Origin: Paenibacillus borealis
GTDB lineage: Bacteria; Bacillota; Bacilli; Paenibacillales; Paenibacillaceae
NCBI RefSeq assembly: GCF_000758665.1
Contig: NZ_CP009285.1
Coordinates: 6,820,001 to 6,884,000, forward strand
Direction: 5' to 3'
DNA length: 64,000 nt
Shown here: piece by piece, positions 37,623-46,531 of the stretch
Layout: every line of letters begins with the position of its first letter
Position numbering within the stretch: position 1 is the stretch's first letter
Notes under the pieces: generated by a model
What the model was told of the DNA's origin: nothing
What the model saw: only the letters and a program-made list of their open reading frames with translations
Databases searched by the model: none
Program-made: the position numbers and the translations under genes

Positions 37623-38684
37623 ATGAGAACTCTACTTGTCCTGGGCGGCGGCTACGGCGGTCTTGCCCTCATTCAGCAGCTACTTAACAACCATCTCCCC
37701 CATGATGTGGAAATCGTCCTGGTTGACCGGATGCCCTATCAGGGAATCAAAACAGAATATTATGCACTTGCCGCAGGGACTGTAACGGATTATCATCTGC
37801 GTATTCAATTCCCGGTTCATCCCCGCCTAACTATACGTTATGGTCAGGTGGGCTCCATCGATCTGGAGAGCCGGGTGATATTCCTCGATACCGGGGAGCC
37901 GATATCTTATGATATTCTGGCTATCGCACTCGGCTGCACGGATAATTTCCATAACATTCCCGGGGCAGAGCAATATGCCTGCAGTATTCAGAGCTTCGCC
38001 GGTACGCGTGAAACTTACCGCCGGCTGAACGATGTGAAGCCTTACGGAACGGTCAACATTGTAGGCGGAGGGCTGAGCGGAGTTGAGATTGCTTCAGAGC
38101 TGCGGGAGAGCCGGCCTGACCTGAACATCTCCATTCTGGACCGCGGGGAACGGGTATTGTCGTCTTTCCCGGCCAAGCTGTCACAGTATGTAGAAGAATG
38201 GTTCAATGAGCATCATGTGGAGACCGTAGGACGGGTATCCGTCTCCCATGTAGAAAAGGATGCCATCTTCAATGGCACCCAGGCAATTCCTGCGGATGTT
38301 ACGGTCTGGACCGCCGGGATTCAGCCGGTGCAGGTGGTCCAGCAGCTTGAAGTCCCGAAAGACCGCGGAGGACGGGTCATTGTCGGCCAGTATTACAATG
38401 TAGCCGACTATCCGGAAGTGTACGTTATTGGTGACTGCGCCAGTCTCCCCTTCGCACCGAGCGCACAGGCGGCAGGTGCCCAGGGAGAACAGGTGGGGCA
38501 GGTTATTCAGGCACTATGGCGGGGTGAAACGCCGAAGCTGCATAAGATCAAGCTTAAGGGAACCCTCGGTTCACTGGGCAAAAATGCCGGCTTCGGCCTG
38601 ATGGGCCGCCGCTCTGTCATGGGCCGTGTTCCGCGCCTGCTCAAAAGCGGCGTACTCTGGATGTCCAAACGCCATTTCGGTTAG
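37623..38684 (+). CDS. NDH-2-like FAD/NAD oxidoreductase (YutJ-like)
   Basis: A 353-aa two-dinucleotide-binding flavoprotein. FAD motif LLVLGGGYGG at the N-terminus, NAD motif VNIVGGGLSGVEIASEL in mid-protein, and VYVIGDCASL near the C-terminus. It resembles B. subtilis YutJ, a paralogue of NDH-2 of unproven substrate. AGGAAGA precedes the ATG. It lies 49 bp after mqnE and is probably co-transcribed, linking it to quinone metabolism. Confidence 0.85.
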   Translation: MRTLLVLGGGYGGLALIQQLLNNHLPHDVEIVLVDRMPYQGIKTEYYALAAGTVTDYHLRIQFPVHPRLTIRYGQVGSIDLESRVIFLDTGEPISYDILAIALGCTDNFHNIPGAEQYACSIQSFAGTRETYRRLNDVKPYGTVNIVGGGLSGVEIASELRESRPDLNISILDRGERVLSSFPAKLSQYVEEWFNEHHVETVGRVSVSHVEKDAIFNGTQAIPADVTVWTAGIQPVQVVQQLEVPKDRGGRVIVGQYYNVADYPEVYVIGDCASLPFAPSAQAAGAQGEQVGQVIQALWRGETPKLHKIKLKGTLGSLGKNAGFGLMGRRSVMGRVPRLLKSGVLWMSKRHFG

Positions 38685-38702
38685 GACAACCATGGCTGCG
38701 GT

Positions 38703-38957
38703 TTAGTCGATCTCAAGGCTGTCCCATGCCTCTGCTTCTTTAATAGCGGCTTCAATCGCCTCTTCAAGTCCGGCGGGGGTTTCTGCTTCTATAATCTCCC
38801 CGTCGACCATGGCGAACGGCTGCAGATAACATTGGCCGCAGTTATTCAGACAACCATACTCGACTACATCATATTCGGGGTTTTGCTCCAGCTTGTTTTT
38901 GAGCTGCTCGGTACCATGTCCGGTATTACTGGCACAAAATTCTATAATTGGTCTCAT
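38703..38957 (-). CDS. yuzB: YuzB-family protein (DUF1450)
   Basis: An 84-aa small protein with the family signature IIEFCASN at the start and YGCLNNCGQCYLQPFAMVDGE in the middle. The Cys pattern C8, then CxxxCxxC, resembles a thioredoxin-like ferredoxin site and may hold a metal or Fe-S cluster; no function is established. It is convergent with yutJ and divergent from yutI, a neighbourhood shared with B. subtilis. Confidence 0.9.
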   Translation of the reverse strand: MRPIIEFCASNTGHGTEQLKNKLEQNPEYDVVEYGCLNNCGQCYLQPFAMVDGEIIEAETPAGLEEAIEAAIKEAEAWDSLEID

Positions 38958-39039
38958 GATGATCTCCCTATTCTGCGCTAACCATTTTATTTTTTAACTT
39001 TTTGTACTATAATAAACATACGAAAGGAGTGATTGAGAA

Positions 39040-39288
39040 ATGAGTGAGAATGTACAAAGCGCGACCATGTACGATGAAGTACTGGAAGTACTTGATAAAC
39101 TTCGTCCGTTCCTGCAGCGTGACGGCGGTGACGTCGAGCTGATCGATGTAGAAGACGGCATCGTTAAGTTGAAACTTATGGGTGCCTGCGGCAGTTGCCC
39201 GAGCTCCACGATCACGCTTAAAGCCGGGATCGAACGCGCCCTGCTTGAAGAAGTAGAAGGCGTGGAAGAAGTTATTCAGGTATTCTAA
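39040..39288 (+). CDS. yutI: NifU-like Fe-S scaffold protein (YutI)
   Basis: An 82-aa NifU C-terminal domain protein that assembles or carries iron-sulfur clusters. The CxxC motif is CGSCPSS (Cys50, Cys53), preceded by the typical [27 protein letters not shown] precedes the ATG. Monocistronic with its own terminator. Confidence 0.95.
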   Translation: MSENVQSATMYDEVLEVLDKLRPFLQRDGGDVELIDVEDGIVKLKLMGACGSCPSSTITLKAGIERALLEEVEGVEEVIQVF

Positions 39289-39304
39289 TCCTGTATCATA
39301 AACC

Positions 39305-39340
39305 ATCCCGGCCTCCGATGAGAAGGCCGGGATTTTTTTT
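39305..39340 (+). terminator. Terminator of yutI
   Basis: ATCCCGGCCT (39305-39314) pairs with AGGCCGGGAT (39324-39333), followed by eight Ts. Confidence 0.95.
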
Positions 39341-39406
39341 ATTATAGTGGATTTCACAGGCAGGATCAACCCGCCGCGTTTCCGGTAAACTTACCCATCC
39401 TCCTAA

Positions 39407-39460
39407 AAGACCAGAAATGCCCCGGCAACCGTTCCCGGATGCCAGGGCATTTCTGGTCTT
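39407..39460 (-). terminator. Terminator of the metNIQ operon
   Basis: A perfect 16-bp stem, AAGACCAGAAATGCCC / GGGCATTTCTGGTCTT (39407-39422, 39445-39460), lies 30 bp after metQ and has a short U tail on the minus strand. Confidence 0.9.
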
Positions 39461-39489
39461 CACTTTAGGTGTTCAGCTTAGCTTCAAGC

Positions 39490-40365
39490 TTAGAATGCAG
39501 GGATAATCGAGCCCTGGTATTTCTCTTCAATGAAAGCTTTGGCTTCTGCGGAGTTCAGGGCTGCAGCCAGCTTCTGGATCGCATCGGAATCTTTGTTGTC
39601 CGGACGGGCTACCAGCAGGTTGGCGTAAGGGGAATCTGCTCCTTCAATGAACAAAGCATCCTTAGTCGGTACCAGACCCGCTTCCAGCGCATAGTTGGTG
39701 TTGATCAGCGCCAGATCTACTTCATCCAGCTGACGCGGCAGCATAGCGGCATCCAGCTCAATGATTTCAAGCTTCTTGGTGTTCTCAGTGATATCAGCTT
39801 TGGTGGAAGTGATGTTGGTGTCATCCTTCAATTTGATCAGGCCATTCTTAGCCAGCAGGATCAATGCACGTCCGCCGTTGGTAGCATCATTCGGGATGGC
39901 AACCTTGGCACCGTCAGCCAGTTCGCTGATCGCTTTGATCTTCTTGGAATACGCGCCGAAAGGTTCAACGTGAACAGCTGTTACGGATACAAGATCAGTA
40001 CCGTTCTTGGTGTTCTGGTCATCCAGGTAAGGCTTGTGCTGGAAGAAGTTCGCATCCAGTTGTTTCTCGGCAAGCTGTGTATTCGGAAGGATATAATCCG
40101 TGAATTCTTTGATCTCAAGCGTAATGCCTTGTGCTTCAAGCAGCGGGGCAATAGCTTTCAGGATTTCCGCATGCGGTACAGGAGAAGCTCCAATTACCAG
40201 TGTTACCGGCTCAGCAGCAGGTTCAGTTGTCGGTTCTGCAGCAGCAGCTTCCGTGGGTGCAGTTGTAGCCGCGGAGTTAGCCGCGTTATTGGTGTTATTG
40301 TTACCGCAAGCGGCAAGCACCAATATCAAGGTCAAGCTGAAGAATGTGAGCAGTACTTTTTTCAT
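39490..40365 (-). CDS. metQ: Methionine ABC transporter substrate-binding lipoprotein
   Basis: NlpA/MetQ-family lipoprotein of 291 aa that captures L- and D-methionine outside the membrane. Lipobox LAAC with Cys20; a low-complexity Ala/Thr/Glu tether (about 22-54) precedes VTLVIGASPVPHAEILK, the MetQ start motif. FFQHKPYLDDQN and ALINTNYALEAGL line the ligand site in the family. Last gene of the operon, 59 bp after metI. Confidence 0.93.
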   Translation of the reverse strand: MKKVLLTFFSLTLILVLAACGNNNTNNAANSAATTAPTEAAAAEPTTEPAAEPVTLVIGASPVPHAEILKAIAPLLEAQGITLEIKEFTDYILPNTQLAEKQLDANFFQHKPYLDDQNTKNGTDLVSVTAVHVEPFGAYSKKIKAISELADGAKVAIPNDATNGGRALILLAKNGLIKLKDDTNITSTKADITENTKKLEIIELDAAMLPRQLDEVDLALINTNYALEAGLVPTKDALFIEGADSPYANLLVARPDNKDSDAIQKLAAALNSAEAKAFIEEKYQGSIIPAF

Positions 40366-40424
40366 TTGTAAATCCCCCTCTAATCAGTATGATTTGTATG
40401 AATAAGGCTCTATATGAACGTACC

Positions 40425-41093
40425 TTATTTCCGTGTAAAATGTCTTACCAGCCGGTCGCCGGCCATTTGCAGCAGCTGCACCAGAATTACCATTAGGGCC
40501 ACCGAGATAAGCATGACTTCCTTCTCATAACGGTAATACCCGTAGCGGATCGCCAGGTCACCGAGCCCTCCGCCGCCAATCATCCCGGACATTGCGGTAT
40601 ACGAGACGAGGGTAACAATCGTGATCGTAACACCCGCCACCAGACCCGGGCGAGCCTCCGGCAGCAGCACACGCATGACAATCTGTCCTGTGGATGCTCC
40701 CATCCCCTGCGCCGCTTCAATGATTCCCCGGTCAACCTCCCGCAGTGCTGTCTCAACAAGTCTGGCAAAAAACGGAGCCGCGCCGATCACCAGCGCCGGA
40801 ATCGTTCCAAGGACACCTATCGAGGTTCCCATAATTGATTTGCTGAACGGAATCAGTGCAACCATCAGAATGATGAATGGAACAGAACGCAGGATATTTA
40901 CGATGAATGATAATACCGAGTAAACAGCCCTGATAATACCGTTATTGGACTTGCCCCATAAATATAACACAATTCCGAGCGGTAAACCAAGGATAATTGT
41001 GAATATTCCTGAAAAAGCTAACATTTTTAGTGTAGCCACAGTAGCATCAAGCATTTCATCCCAGTTTAAAGCGCTAAAATCCAGTCCGCCCAT
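40425..41093 (-). CDS. metI: Methionine ABC transporter permease
   Basis: A 222-aa membrane permease with five or six helices. The BPD-type EAA loop is AAQGMGASTGQIVMRVLLPEA, which contacts MetN. Its ATG overlaps the metN stop in TAATG, so the two are coupled. Confidence 0.94.
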   Translation of the reverse strand: MGGLDFSALNWDEMLDATVATLKMLAFSGIFTIILGLPLGIVLYLWGKSNNGIIRAVYSVLSFIVNILRSVPFIILMVALIPFSKSIMGTSIGVLGTIPALVIGAAPFFARLVETALREVDRGIIEAAQGMGASTGQIVMRVLLPEARPGLVAGVTITIVTLVSYTAMSGMIGGGGLGDLAIRYGYYRYEKEVMLISVALMVILVQLLQMAGDRLVRHFTRK

Positions 41094-42109
41094 TAAGAAA
41101 TCACCTCCACGTCAAGACCTTGTGCCGCAAGTTCAGTAAGAGTTGCTTCAACAGCAGCGGAAGGTCCTTCAAAGCGGACGATCAGCTGACCATAAGGAAC
41201 ATCCTTGATCGTCGAAATGGTTCCCTGCAGTATAGCGAAATTTACTCCGGTTGCCTGCGCCACATGGGAAAGGGTGGATTCATACGTCTTTTGCCCGAGA
41301 AAAGTAATTTTGACCGCTTTAGTATATCCAGGATGCACAGCATCAATCGCCTGCCGCAGCGGTCCCTCAGCCTGAGTTTCACTGCGGATGAATTCTTTCG
41401 TAACCTCATGCTTCGGTTTCAGAAAAACCTGAGCAACATCGCCCTGCTCCACAATCCCGCCGCCATGAATGACGGCTACCCGGTCGCAGATGCTCTGAAT
41501 GACATGCATCTCATGTGTGATCAGCACAATGGTCAAATGGAATTTCTTGTTGATATCCAGCAGCAGGCGCAGAATCGAATCTGTCGTCTGCGGGTCCAGC
41601 GCTGAAGTTGCTTCATCACACAGCAGGACATCAGGATCGCTCGCCAGCGAGCGGGCTATGCCGACACGCTGCTTCTGGCCGCCGGACAGCTGAGCCGGAT
41701 ATTTGTTCCGGTGTTCCTCAAGACCGACTAAAGCCAGCAGATCCTTAACCTTTCGCTCGATCTCCGTTTTGGAGGTTCCGGTCAGCCGCAGCGGAAAGGC
41801 GATATTGTCATAGACAGTTGCCGAAGAGAGCAGATTAAAGTGTTGAAAGATCATCCCGATCTTGCGCCGCTGCTCTTGCAGCTGCCCTTGGCTGAGTGAG
41901 GTCAATTCAACACCATCTACCCATACTTCACCCTGCGTCGGACGCTCCAGCAGATTAATGCAGCGGATCAGCGTGCTTTTACCGGCACCGGAGTGGCCGA
42001 TTACACCGAATATTTCTCCCTTCTTAATCGACAGGCTTAGTCCGGAGAGCGCCGTCGCAGCCTTGCTTCCTTTACCGTATACTTTCGTTAAATCCTTCAG
42101 TTCTATCAA
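41093..42109 (-). CDS. metN: Methionine ABC transporter ATPase
   Basis: ATP-binding subunit of 338 aa. Walker A GHSGAGKS, Q-loop FQHFNLL, signature LSGGQKQR and Walker B DVLLCDEA are intact. The C-terminal NIL domain (about 255-338) is present; in this family it binds methionine and inhibits transport. The start is taken as TTG 42109 because AAGGAGG lies nine bases before it; an in-frame ATG at 42136 lies upstream of that ribosome site and cannot use it. Confidence 0.92.
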   Translation of the reverse strand: MIELKDLTKVYGKGSKAATALSGLSLSIKKGEIFGVIGHSGAGKSTLIRCINLLERPTQGEVWVDGVELTSLSQGQLQEQRRKIGMIFQHFNLLSSATVYDNIAFPLRLTGTSKTEIERKVKDLLALVGLEEHRNKYPAQLSGGQKQRVGIARSLASDPDVLLCDEATSALDPQTTDSILRLLLDINKKFHLTIVLITHEMHVIQSICDRVAVIHGGGIVEQGDVAQVFLKPKHEVTKEFIRSETQAEGPLRQAIDAVHPGYTKAVKITFLGQKTYESTLSHVAQATGVNFAILQGTISTIKDVPYGQLIVRFEGPSAAVEATLTELAAQGLDVEVIS

Positions 42110-42146
42110 TCGTCCCGTCCTCCTTCTTCCATGCAATTTATAAACA

Positions 42147-42345
42147 GAAAAGACCCCCTACGATCCGTGCAGATCGGAAGAGGCCGTGTGTGTGAAGTAA
42201 ACAATGCCGTCTCATCTGCCAAAGACCGCAAACCAAGCGGCATTGTAGGAATTAGCACCATGGCATTTGCAGGCAGCGGCTATGCTGTGTACAAATCGGT
42301 TGCCGGGCTTCATCGGGCCTATCCCTCCGCCGCTCTCGATAAGAT
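42147..42345 (-). ncRNA. SAM-I (S-box) riboswitch of metNIQ
   Basis: Minus strand: CTTATCGAGAG (42333-42343), GGGATAGGCCCGATGAAGCCCGGCAACC, TGGTGCTAATTCCTACA and GGCAGATGAGA (42210-42220) are the conserved blocks of the S-box aptamer in correct order. Downstream, GGCCTCTTCCGATC pairs with GGATCGTAGGGGGTC, ending in UUUU at about 42147: the SAM-stabilised terminator. When SAM is high, transport genes should be off. Confidence 0.96.
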
Positions 42346-42397
42346 TGAAATATGAAGTTATATATGCCTTTTCATGTTAGAAGTAAATACTTGCATA

Positions 42398-42426
42398 AGT
42401 ATATTAAGTTTCCTGTTCTTTGTCAA
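42398..42426 (-). promoter_or_regulatory. Sigma-A promoter of the riboswitch-metNIQ unit
   Basis: On the minus strand TTGACA (42421-42426), a 17-bp spacer, and TATACT (42398-42403). Initiation would be about 45 bp before the S-box aptamer. Confidence 0.85.
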
Positions 42427-42436
42427 AGGTAAGTTT

Positions 42437-43183
42437 TTACGACTGCACATGCCCTGACCGCTGGCTGGAAGCAGCTTTATTCTTGTGCCACTGCTCATTG
42501 CTGTACCTGAAGGCCGCCGACAAAGATTTGCACACCATCTCCAGGCTCTGCTTCAAATCCTCCAGATGGCTGTCGAGATCCTCCAGCTGGATTTTGTCAT
42601 GCAGCCCCTGATGGCGCTGCCAGAGATCATCCGTCATCTCAGCGTTCATGTAGTGAATCTCGGCATTGCGCCGTTTGCGCAGATTCTCTACCGGTTGGCG
42701 GTAAGAGTTCCTGATCTTCTCCAGCTCATTAGCCAACGGATTGTGAGCCTGCAGCAGCTGAAATTGGCGGAGCACTGTGAAGTAAGAGAAATGTGCTTTG
42801 ACTTTACCTGTATTCAGATCATACAGATTGTTCAGGACCGTACCCAGCTTGTCCAGCAGGGAGAACACCCGGATAAAGCCGTCCTTATAAAAGAACACAT
42901 ACCTGGCGTACTCTCCCTGCTCCATGGGCGACATATCATCCATATAACCGGCAACCACCGACTTGCGGAAAAAGGCGGCGGCGAACCAGCTCTGCTCCAG
43001 CTCGTCCAGCGATGAGATCAGACCGCGTGTCCATATCTCCAGCTTGCGGTATTCATGGTCACGGTCTTCATGTGCGTTCATCTCCTTGCGCAGCATGGAG
43101 GCGACCTTCGCCATGTTGTCCATGGCTTCGGCCAGTACCCCGCTGTTCTCGCGGGGCGGCTCTCCCAGTAATGTCCGCAGCAT
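42437..43183 (-). CDS. Cthe_2314-type HEPN-domain protein
   Basis: A 248-aa all-helical protein resembling the HEPN_Cthe2314 family. An R-x4-H motif occurs in KRRNAEIHY, the pattern of the catalytic site of HEPN ribonucleases. Partner nucleotidyltransferase (MNT) or defence genes are not adjacent, so a toxin role is not supported. It lies 27 bp after ubiD on the same strand and may be co-transcribed with it. Function unknown. Confidence 0.7.
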   Translation of the reverse strand: MLRTLLGEPPRENSGVLAEAMDNMAKVASMLRKEMNAHEDRDHEYRKLEIWTRGLISSLDELEQSWFAAAFFRKSVVAGYMDDMSPMEQGEYARYVFFYKDGFIRVFSLLDKLGTVLNNLYDLNTGKVKAHFSYFTVLRQFQLLQAHNPLANELEKIRNSYRQPVENLRKRRNAEIHYMNAEMTDDLWQRHQGLHDKIQLEDLDSHLEDLKQSLEMVCKSLSAAFRYSNEQWHKNKAASSQRSGHVQS

Positions 43184-43210
43184 ATTTGTCCTCCTCAGAA
43201 TACTTAAGAT

Positions 43211-44983
43211 CTAAACAAGAGGGAAATAACGGTTCCAGTTCCGGTTCACCAGTTCAACCGTCTCCTCATTCGGAACCAGCTCCTCCGGGTACCCCGGCTT
43301 CATCCGGGCATCTATTACAATCGGCAGGGAATAGCTGATTGCGTTACGCAGTATATGGGTCTCCGCATAAATATCATCCGCCGGATTAAACCGGGTGAAC
43401 ACTGTCCACAGGAAGGAGGTTTGTGTGCGCACCGCTTCTGCAGCATCGTCCACCAGAACAATCAGCGGCCAGGCTGTGCCTTTCTCCTTGAAGGAAGCGG
43501 CTAGCCTGACAGGAAGCTCTGGGTCCTCTACATAGGATGCTCCGGAAACAGCTAAACATCCGCCGCAAAAGGGCACGGCGCCGGTGATTGCTGGAATCAG
43601 ACCCTCTGTATAGGTTCTGGGCAGCTCACGCACCGGGTTGCCGGTGCCCATCATTACACCCTTGCTGCCATGATTCAGTTTACGGCCGGTATAGTCAAGG
43701 GTATCCATAGAGGTGTTGGCGAAGATCACCAGATCGGATGCCGGGTTAAAGCGTTCAAGCACGGTTTCCAGTAGTTTGGGGAAATCCGTAAGCTCAACCG
43801 GCTCAGTCGTCAGGAGCAGGAATTTCGTTAAGGAGAGCTGGCCTTCCCCCAGAATACGGAAAGCAGAAGCCAGCCCCTCACGCGGATAGCTCTCCCTGAT
43901 AACTGCCGAAGCCAAGGCATTCGAGCCAGATTCGGAGTACGCCCACAGTGCTTTTACTGAAGGCATCATTAGCGGATAGGCCGGAGCCAGCAGCCGCTGC
44001 AGATAATTCTTGAGATAATAATCCTCCTGGCGGGGTTTGCCGGTAATCGTGGCCGGAAAAATCGCATCCTTCCGGTGCCACATCCGCTGCACATGCATCA
44101 CGGGAAAATCATGCTGCAGCGAATAATAGCCGGATTGACTGCCATAAGGGCCTTCCGGTCTCCGCTCAAACGGCGATACCCGTCCGCGGATGGAGAATTC
44201 TGCTTCTGACGGAATGCGGTGGCCGCCTAACGGGTCCTGCACCATTGGAAGCTTCCCGCCCAGCATAAGCGATGCCAGCATCAGTTCAGGAATCCGCTCT
44301 GAAACAGGGGCAACAGCAGCAGCAATAAGGGCAGGAGGCCCGCCGATAAAAATTGAGACCGGAAGGGTCTCCCCCAGAAGCTCCGCCTGGCGGTGATGGA
44401 AGCCGCCTCCTTTATGGATCTGCCAATGGATGCCGGTAGTGCTGTCATCATGAATCTGAACCCGGTACAATCCGAGATTATGGTCTTTGGGGTTGGTTAT
44501 GCTCTCTGTATAGACCAGGGGAAGGGTAATGAACGGCCCTCCGTCCTTAGGCCAGCTGGTAATTCGGGGTAATTCCTGTAGCGGGTTACTGCTGCGGCAG
44601 ATGCCTAGTACCGGCGCTTCACCCTGCGGTATATTCCTGGCTCCTGCTCTGATCAGGTCAAGCAGCAGGCCCTTTTCTCTCCAAAGTCCGGCAGCCGAAG
44701 GCGGAAGCATCGTTTCCATGGCTGCCGTCAATGATTTCACTAACTGCTCCGGGCGGGTCCCAAAGGCCTTGTTCACCCGGCGGACGGTACCGAACAGATT
44801 GGTCGCAACCGGGAACGGCGTTCCTTGCACATTTGTAAACAGCAGTGCCGGCCCTTCCTCACTAACCACCCGGCGGTGAATCTCGGCCAGCTCCAGATCC
44901 GGATCAACCGGAGCATCAATCACGGCCAGATCCTTGTCTCTGCGGAGCTGTTCGATCCATTGTCGCAAATTACCGTATCCCAC
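43211..44983 (-). CDS. UbiD-family prenylated-FMN decarboxylase
   Basis: A 590-aa UbiD-superfamily (de)carboxylase. The family blocks LGLYRVQIHDDSTTGIHWQI (prFMN/metal site) and PSEAEFSIRGRVSPFERRPEGPYG (acidic catalytic segment) are present. UbiD enzymes need a UbiX flavin prenyltransferase, which is not in the window. A UbiD homologue is proposed for late futalosine-pathway steps, so with mqnE nearby a menaquinone role is plausible; other aromatic acid substrates are possible. The upstream neighbour on this strand is ctaA. Confidence 0.85.
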   Translation of the reverse strand: MGYGNLRQWIEQLRRDKDLAVIDAPVDPDLELAEIHRRVVSEEGPALLFTNVQGTPFPVATNLFGTVRRVNKAFGTRPEQLVKSLTAAMETMLPPSAAGLWREKGLLLDLIRAGARNIPQGEAPVLGICRSSNPLQELPRITSWPKDGGPFITLPLVYTESITNPKDHNLGLYRVQIHDDSTTGIHWQIHKGGGFHHRQAELLGETLPVSIFIGGPPALIAAAVAPVSERIPELMLASLMLGGKLPMVQDPLGGHRIPSEAEFSIRGRVSPFERRPEGPYGSQSGYYSLQHDFPVMHVQRMWHRKDAIFPATITGKPRQEDYYLKNYLQRLLAPAYPLMMPSVKALWAYSESGSNALASAVIRESYPREGLASAFRILGEGQLSLTKFLLLTTEPVELTDFPKLLETVLERFNPASDLVIFANTSMDTLDYTGRKLNHGSKGVMMGTGNPVRELPRTYTEGLIPAITGAVPFCGGCLAVSGASYVEDPELPVRLAASFKEKGTAWPLIVLVDDAAEAVRTQTSFLWTVFTRFNPADDIYAETHILRNAISYSLPIVIDARMKPGYPEELVPNEETVELVNRNWNRYFPLV

Positions 44984-45022
44984 TAAGCGTTCCTCCTCGA
45001 ACCGGGTCCTAATCTTATCGAT

Positions 45023-45970
45023 TCATCGATTCTTGTCCGTCCCGCTTAACTGCCAGACACGGACACTCATATAACACAGAACCCCAAACAAACCGGCAAT
45101 CAGCAAAATATGCGACAACGCGGTAAATATGTACAGCCGTTCGTTATACAGCGTATGAACAACAGCAGCTCCGCTGAATACCTGCATCAGGCAGAGCAGC
45201 ACTGCGGCAACACCCAGAGCCCTCAGCTCCGGCAGCTCTTTATATCTCCAGAAGGCCAGATGTCCCAGAAGAGCAGTCAGCAGAAACAATAGCGCCGCCG
45301 CAATCCGGTGCATGAATACAATGCCCACTCCGCCAGAAAGCTCCGGTATCCATTCGCCATTGCACAGCGGCCAGCCTGAACAGCCCCCTTGTGAGTCGGT
45401 GTGGCTTACATAAGCTCCAATATAGACGACCATATAAGAATATAACGCAGTAAACCAGGTTAAGTTACGGAAGCCCCTGCTAACTCTGCGTCCTGCACCG
45501 CTATTTTCTTCCCCGGACAGGCAAATCCGTCTGGCTCCAAGCGCAAGCATCAGTGAGCTGGCAAAGGCGATCAGCGAGAATCCCATATGCAAAGCCATCA
45601 CTGCAGCAGACTGCGACTTAATTACCGCAAGCGCTCCCATTCCTCCCTGCACCACTACGAAAATTAGGGTTAACAAGGCATAGGTGAGCAAATCCTTACG
45701 CTTACGGGCATAACGCCAGAACGCAAACATGGATGCCACTGACAGCAGACCCGCAAGCCCGCTGAACAGGCGATGGGTGTATTCAATCAGGGAGCCTACT
45801 GTATAAGCCGGAATCAGCTTTCCGTTGCACAGCGGCCATTCATTCCCGCATTCCAGTCCCGAACCCGTTTTGGTTACCACCGCTCCACCCAGCAGCGCCA
45901 GAAACATAACGAGGCAGGTTATATAGCTGAGCCATTTCAATTGAAGGGTTGTCAATGTTATCACCCGCAT
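45023..45970 (-). CDS. ctaA: Heme A synthase CtaA
   Basis: Converts haem O to haem A for aa3-type oxidases. A 315-aa protein with eight predicted helices. The extracytoplasmic cysteine pair Cys41 and Cys48 (seven apart, as in B. subtilis Cys35/Cys42) lies in ECGNEWPLCNG, and a second similar pair in GGCSGWPLCNG shows the internal duplication of the fold. Haem-ligand His are seen in EYTHRLFSG and VFMHRIAAA. No strong ribosome site precedes ATG 45970. It is 13 kb from ctaB, unlike the adjacent pair in Bacillus. Confidence 0.95.
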   Translation of the reverse strand: MRVITLTTLQLKWLSYITCLVMFLALLGGAVVTKTGSGLECGNEWPLCNGKLIPAYTVGSLIEYTHRLFSGLAGLLSVASMFAFWRYARKRKDLLTYALLTLIFVVVQGGMGALAVIKSQSAAVMALHMGFSLIAFASSLMLALGARRICLSGEENSGAGRRVSRGFRNLTWFTALYSYMVVYIGAYVSHTDSQGGCSGWPLCNGEWIPELSGGVGIVFMHRIAAALLFLLTALLGHLAFWRYKELPELRALGVAAVLLCLMQVFSGAAVVHTLYNERLYIFTALSHILLIAGLFGVLCYMSVRVWQLSGTDKNR

Positions 45971-46030
45971 AGTATAGGAATGAATTAGTGTAAATGAGTG
46001 CGCCCGCAGAGCCTATTATTTCTAGAAAAA

Positions 46031-46067
46031 AGCACCGCTTCTGCTCGGGTAGGGCGAAAGCGGTGCT
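46031..46067 (-). terminator. Terminator of the thioredoxin-like gene
   Basis: AGCACCGCTT and AAGCGGTGCT pair, followed on the minus strand by TTTTTTC. Just after the stop at 46074. Confidence 0.92.
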
Positions 46068-46073
46068 GCTTCA

Positions 46074-46418
46074 TTACTTGTGGATACTGAGATACACATC
46101 CAAAGCCGTATTCAGGAAATTCTCAATTTCCTCACGGGATTTGCGAAGCTTATTCACGAATCTGACCAGTTCCCGTCCATCGGTATATGCGACAAAGCTC
46201 GGAATGCCCAGAATATTCTGTTCCTGGCTGACGTCGCCTACTGCATCGACATCCACTTCCACGAGTGTAAGGCGGTCACTATATTCCTGTTCCACATCCG
46301 GCATGAACGGATCAATGAATTTGCAATCCGAGCACCAATCCGCCTTGAACACCGCAACCGTTAAACGCGGGGATTGTATTGACACCTGAAACTCAGCAGG
46401 AGAACTAATTTTGTCCAT
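46074..46418 (-). CDS. Thioredoxin-fold protein with WCSDC site (YtpP-like)
   Basis: A 114-aa thioredoxin-like protein. The active-site motif is WCSDC (Cys29, Cys32) in place of WCGPC, and the cis-Pro segment is ILGIPSFVAY. WCxDC variants occur in bacillithiol- or peroxide-linked thioredoxin-like proteins such as YtpP; the partner is unknown. AAGGATGG precedes the ATG. Confidence 0.85.
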   Translation of the reverse strand: MDKISSPAEFQVSIQSPRLTVAVFKADWCSDCKFIDPFMPDVEQEYSDRLTLVEVDVDAVGDVSQEQNILGIPSFVAYTDGRELVRFVNKLRKSREEIENFLNTALDVYLSIHK

Positions 46419-46531
46419 CTATTGACCATCCTTTCTCATTAACCGTTACCTTGCATATCTTCTCTTTAAGTGAAGCAAAATGTACGGAATAAGTCAAATA
46501 AAAAAGACAATTTAAGACAATGATCACATCA

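Noticed and set aside
42110..42136. ATG start for metN
   Set aside because: The AAGGAGG ribosome site lies downstream of this ATG, so TTG 42109 is the better start.
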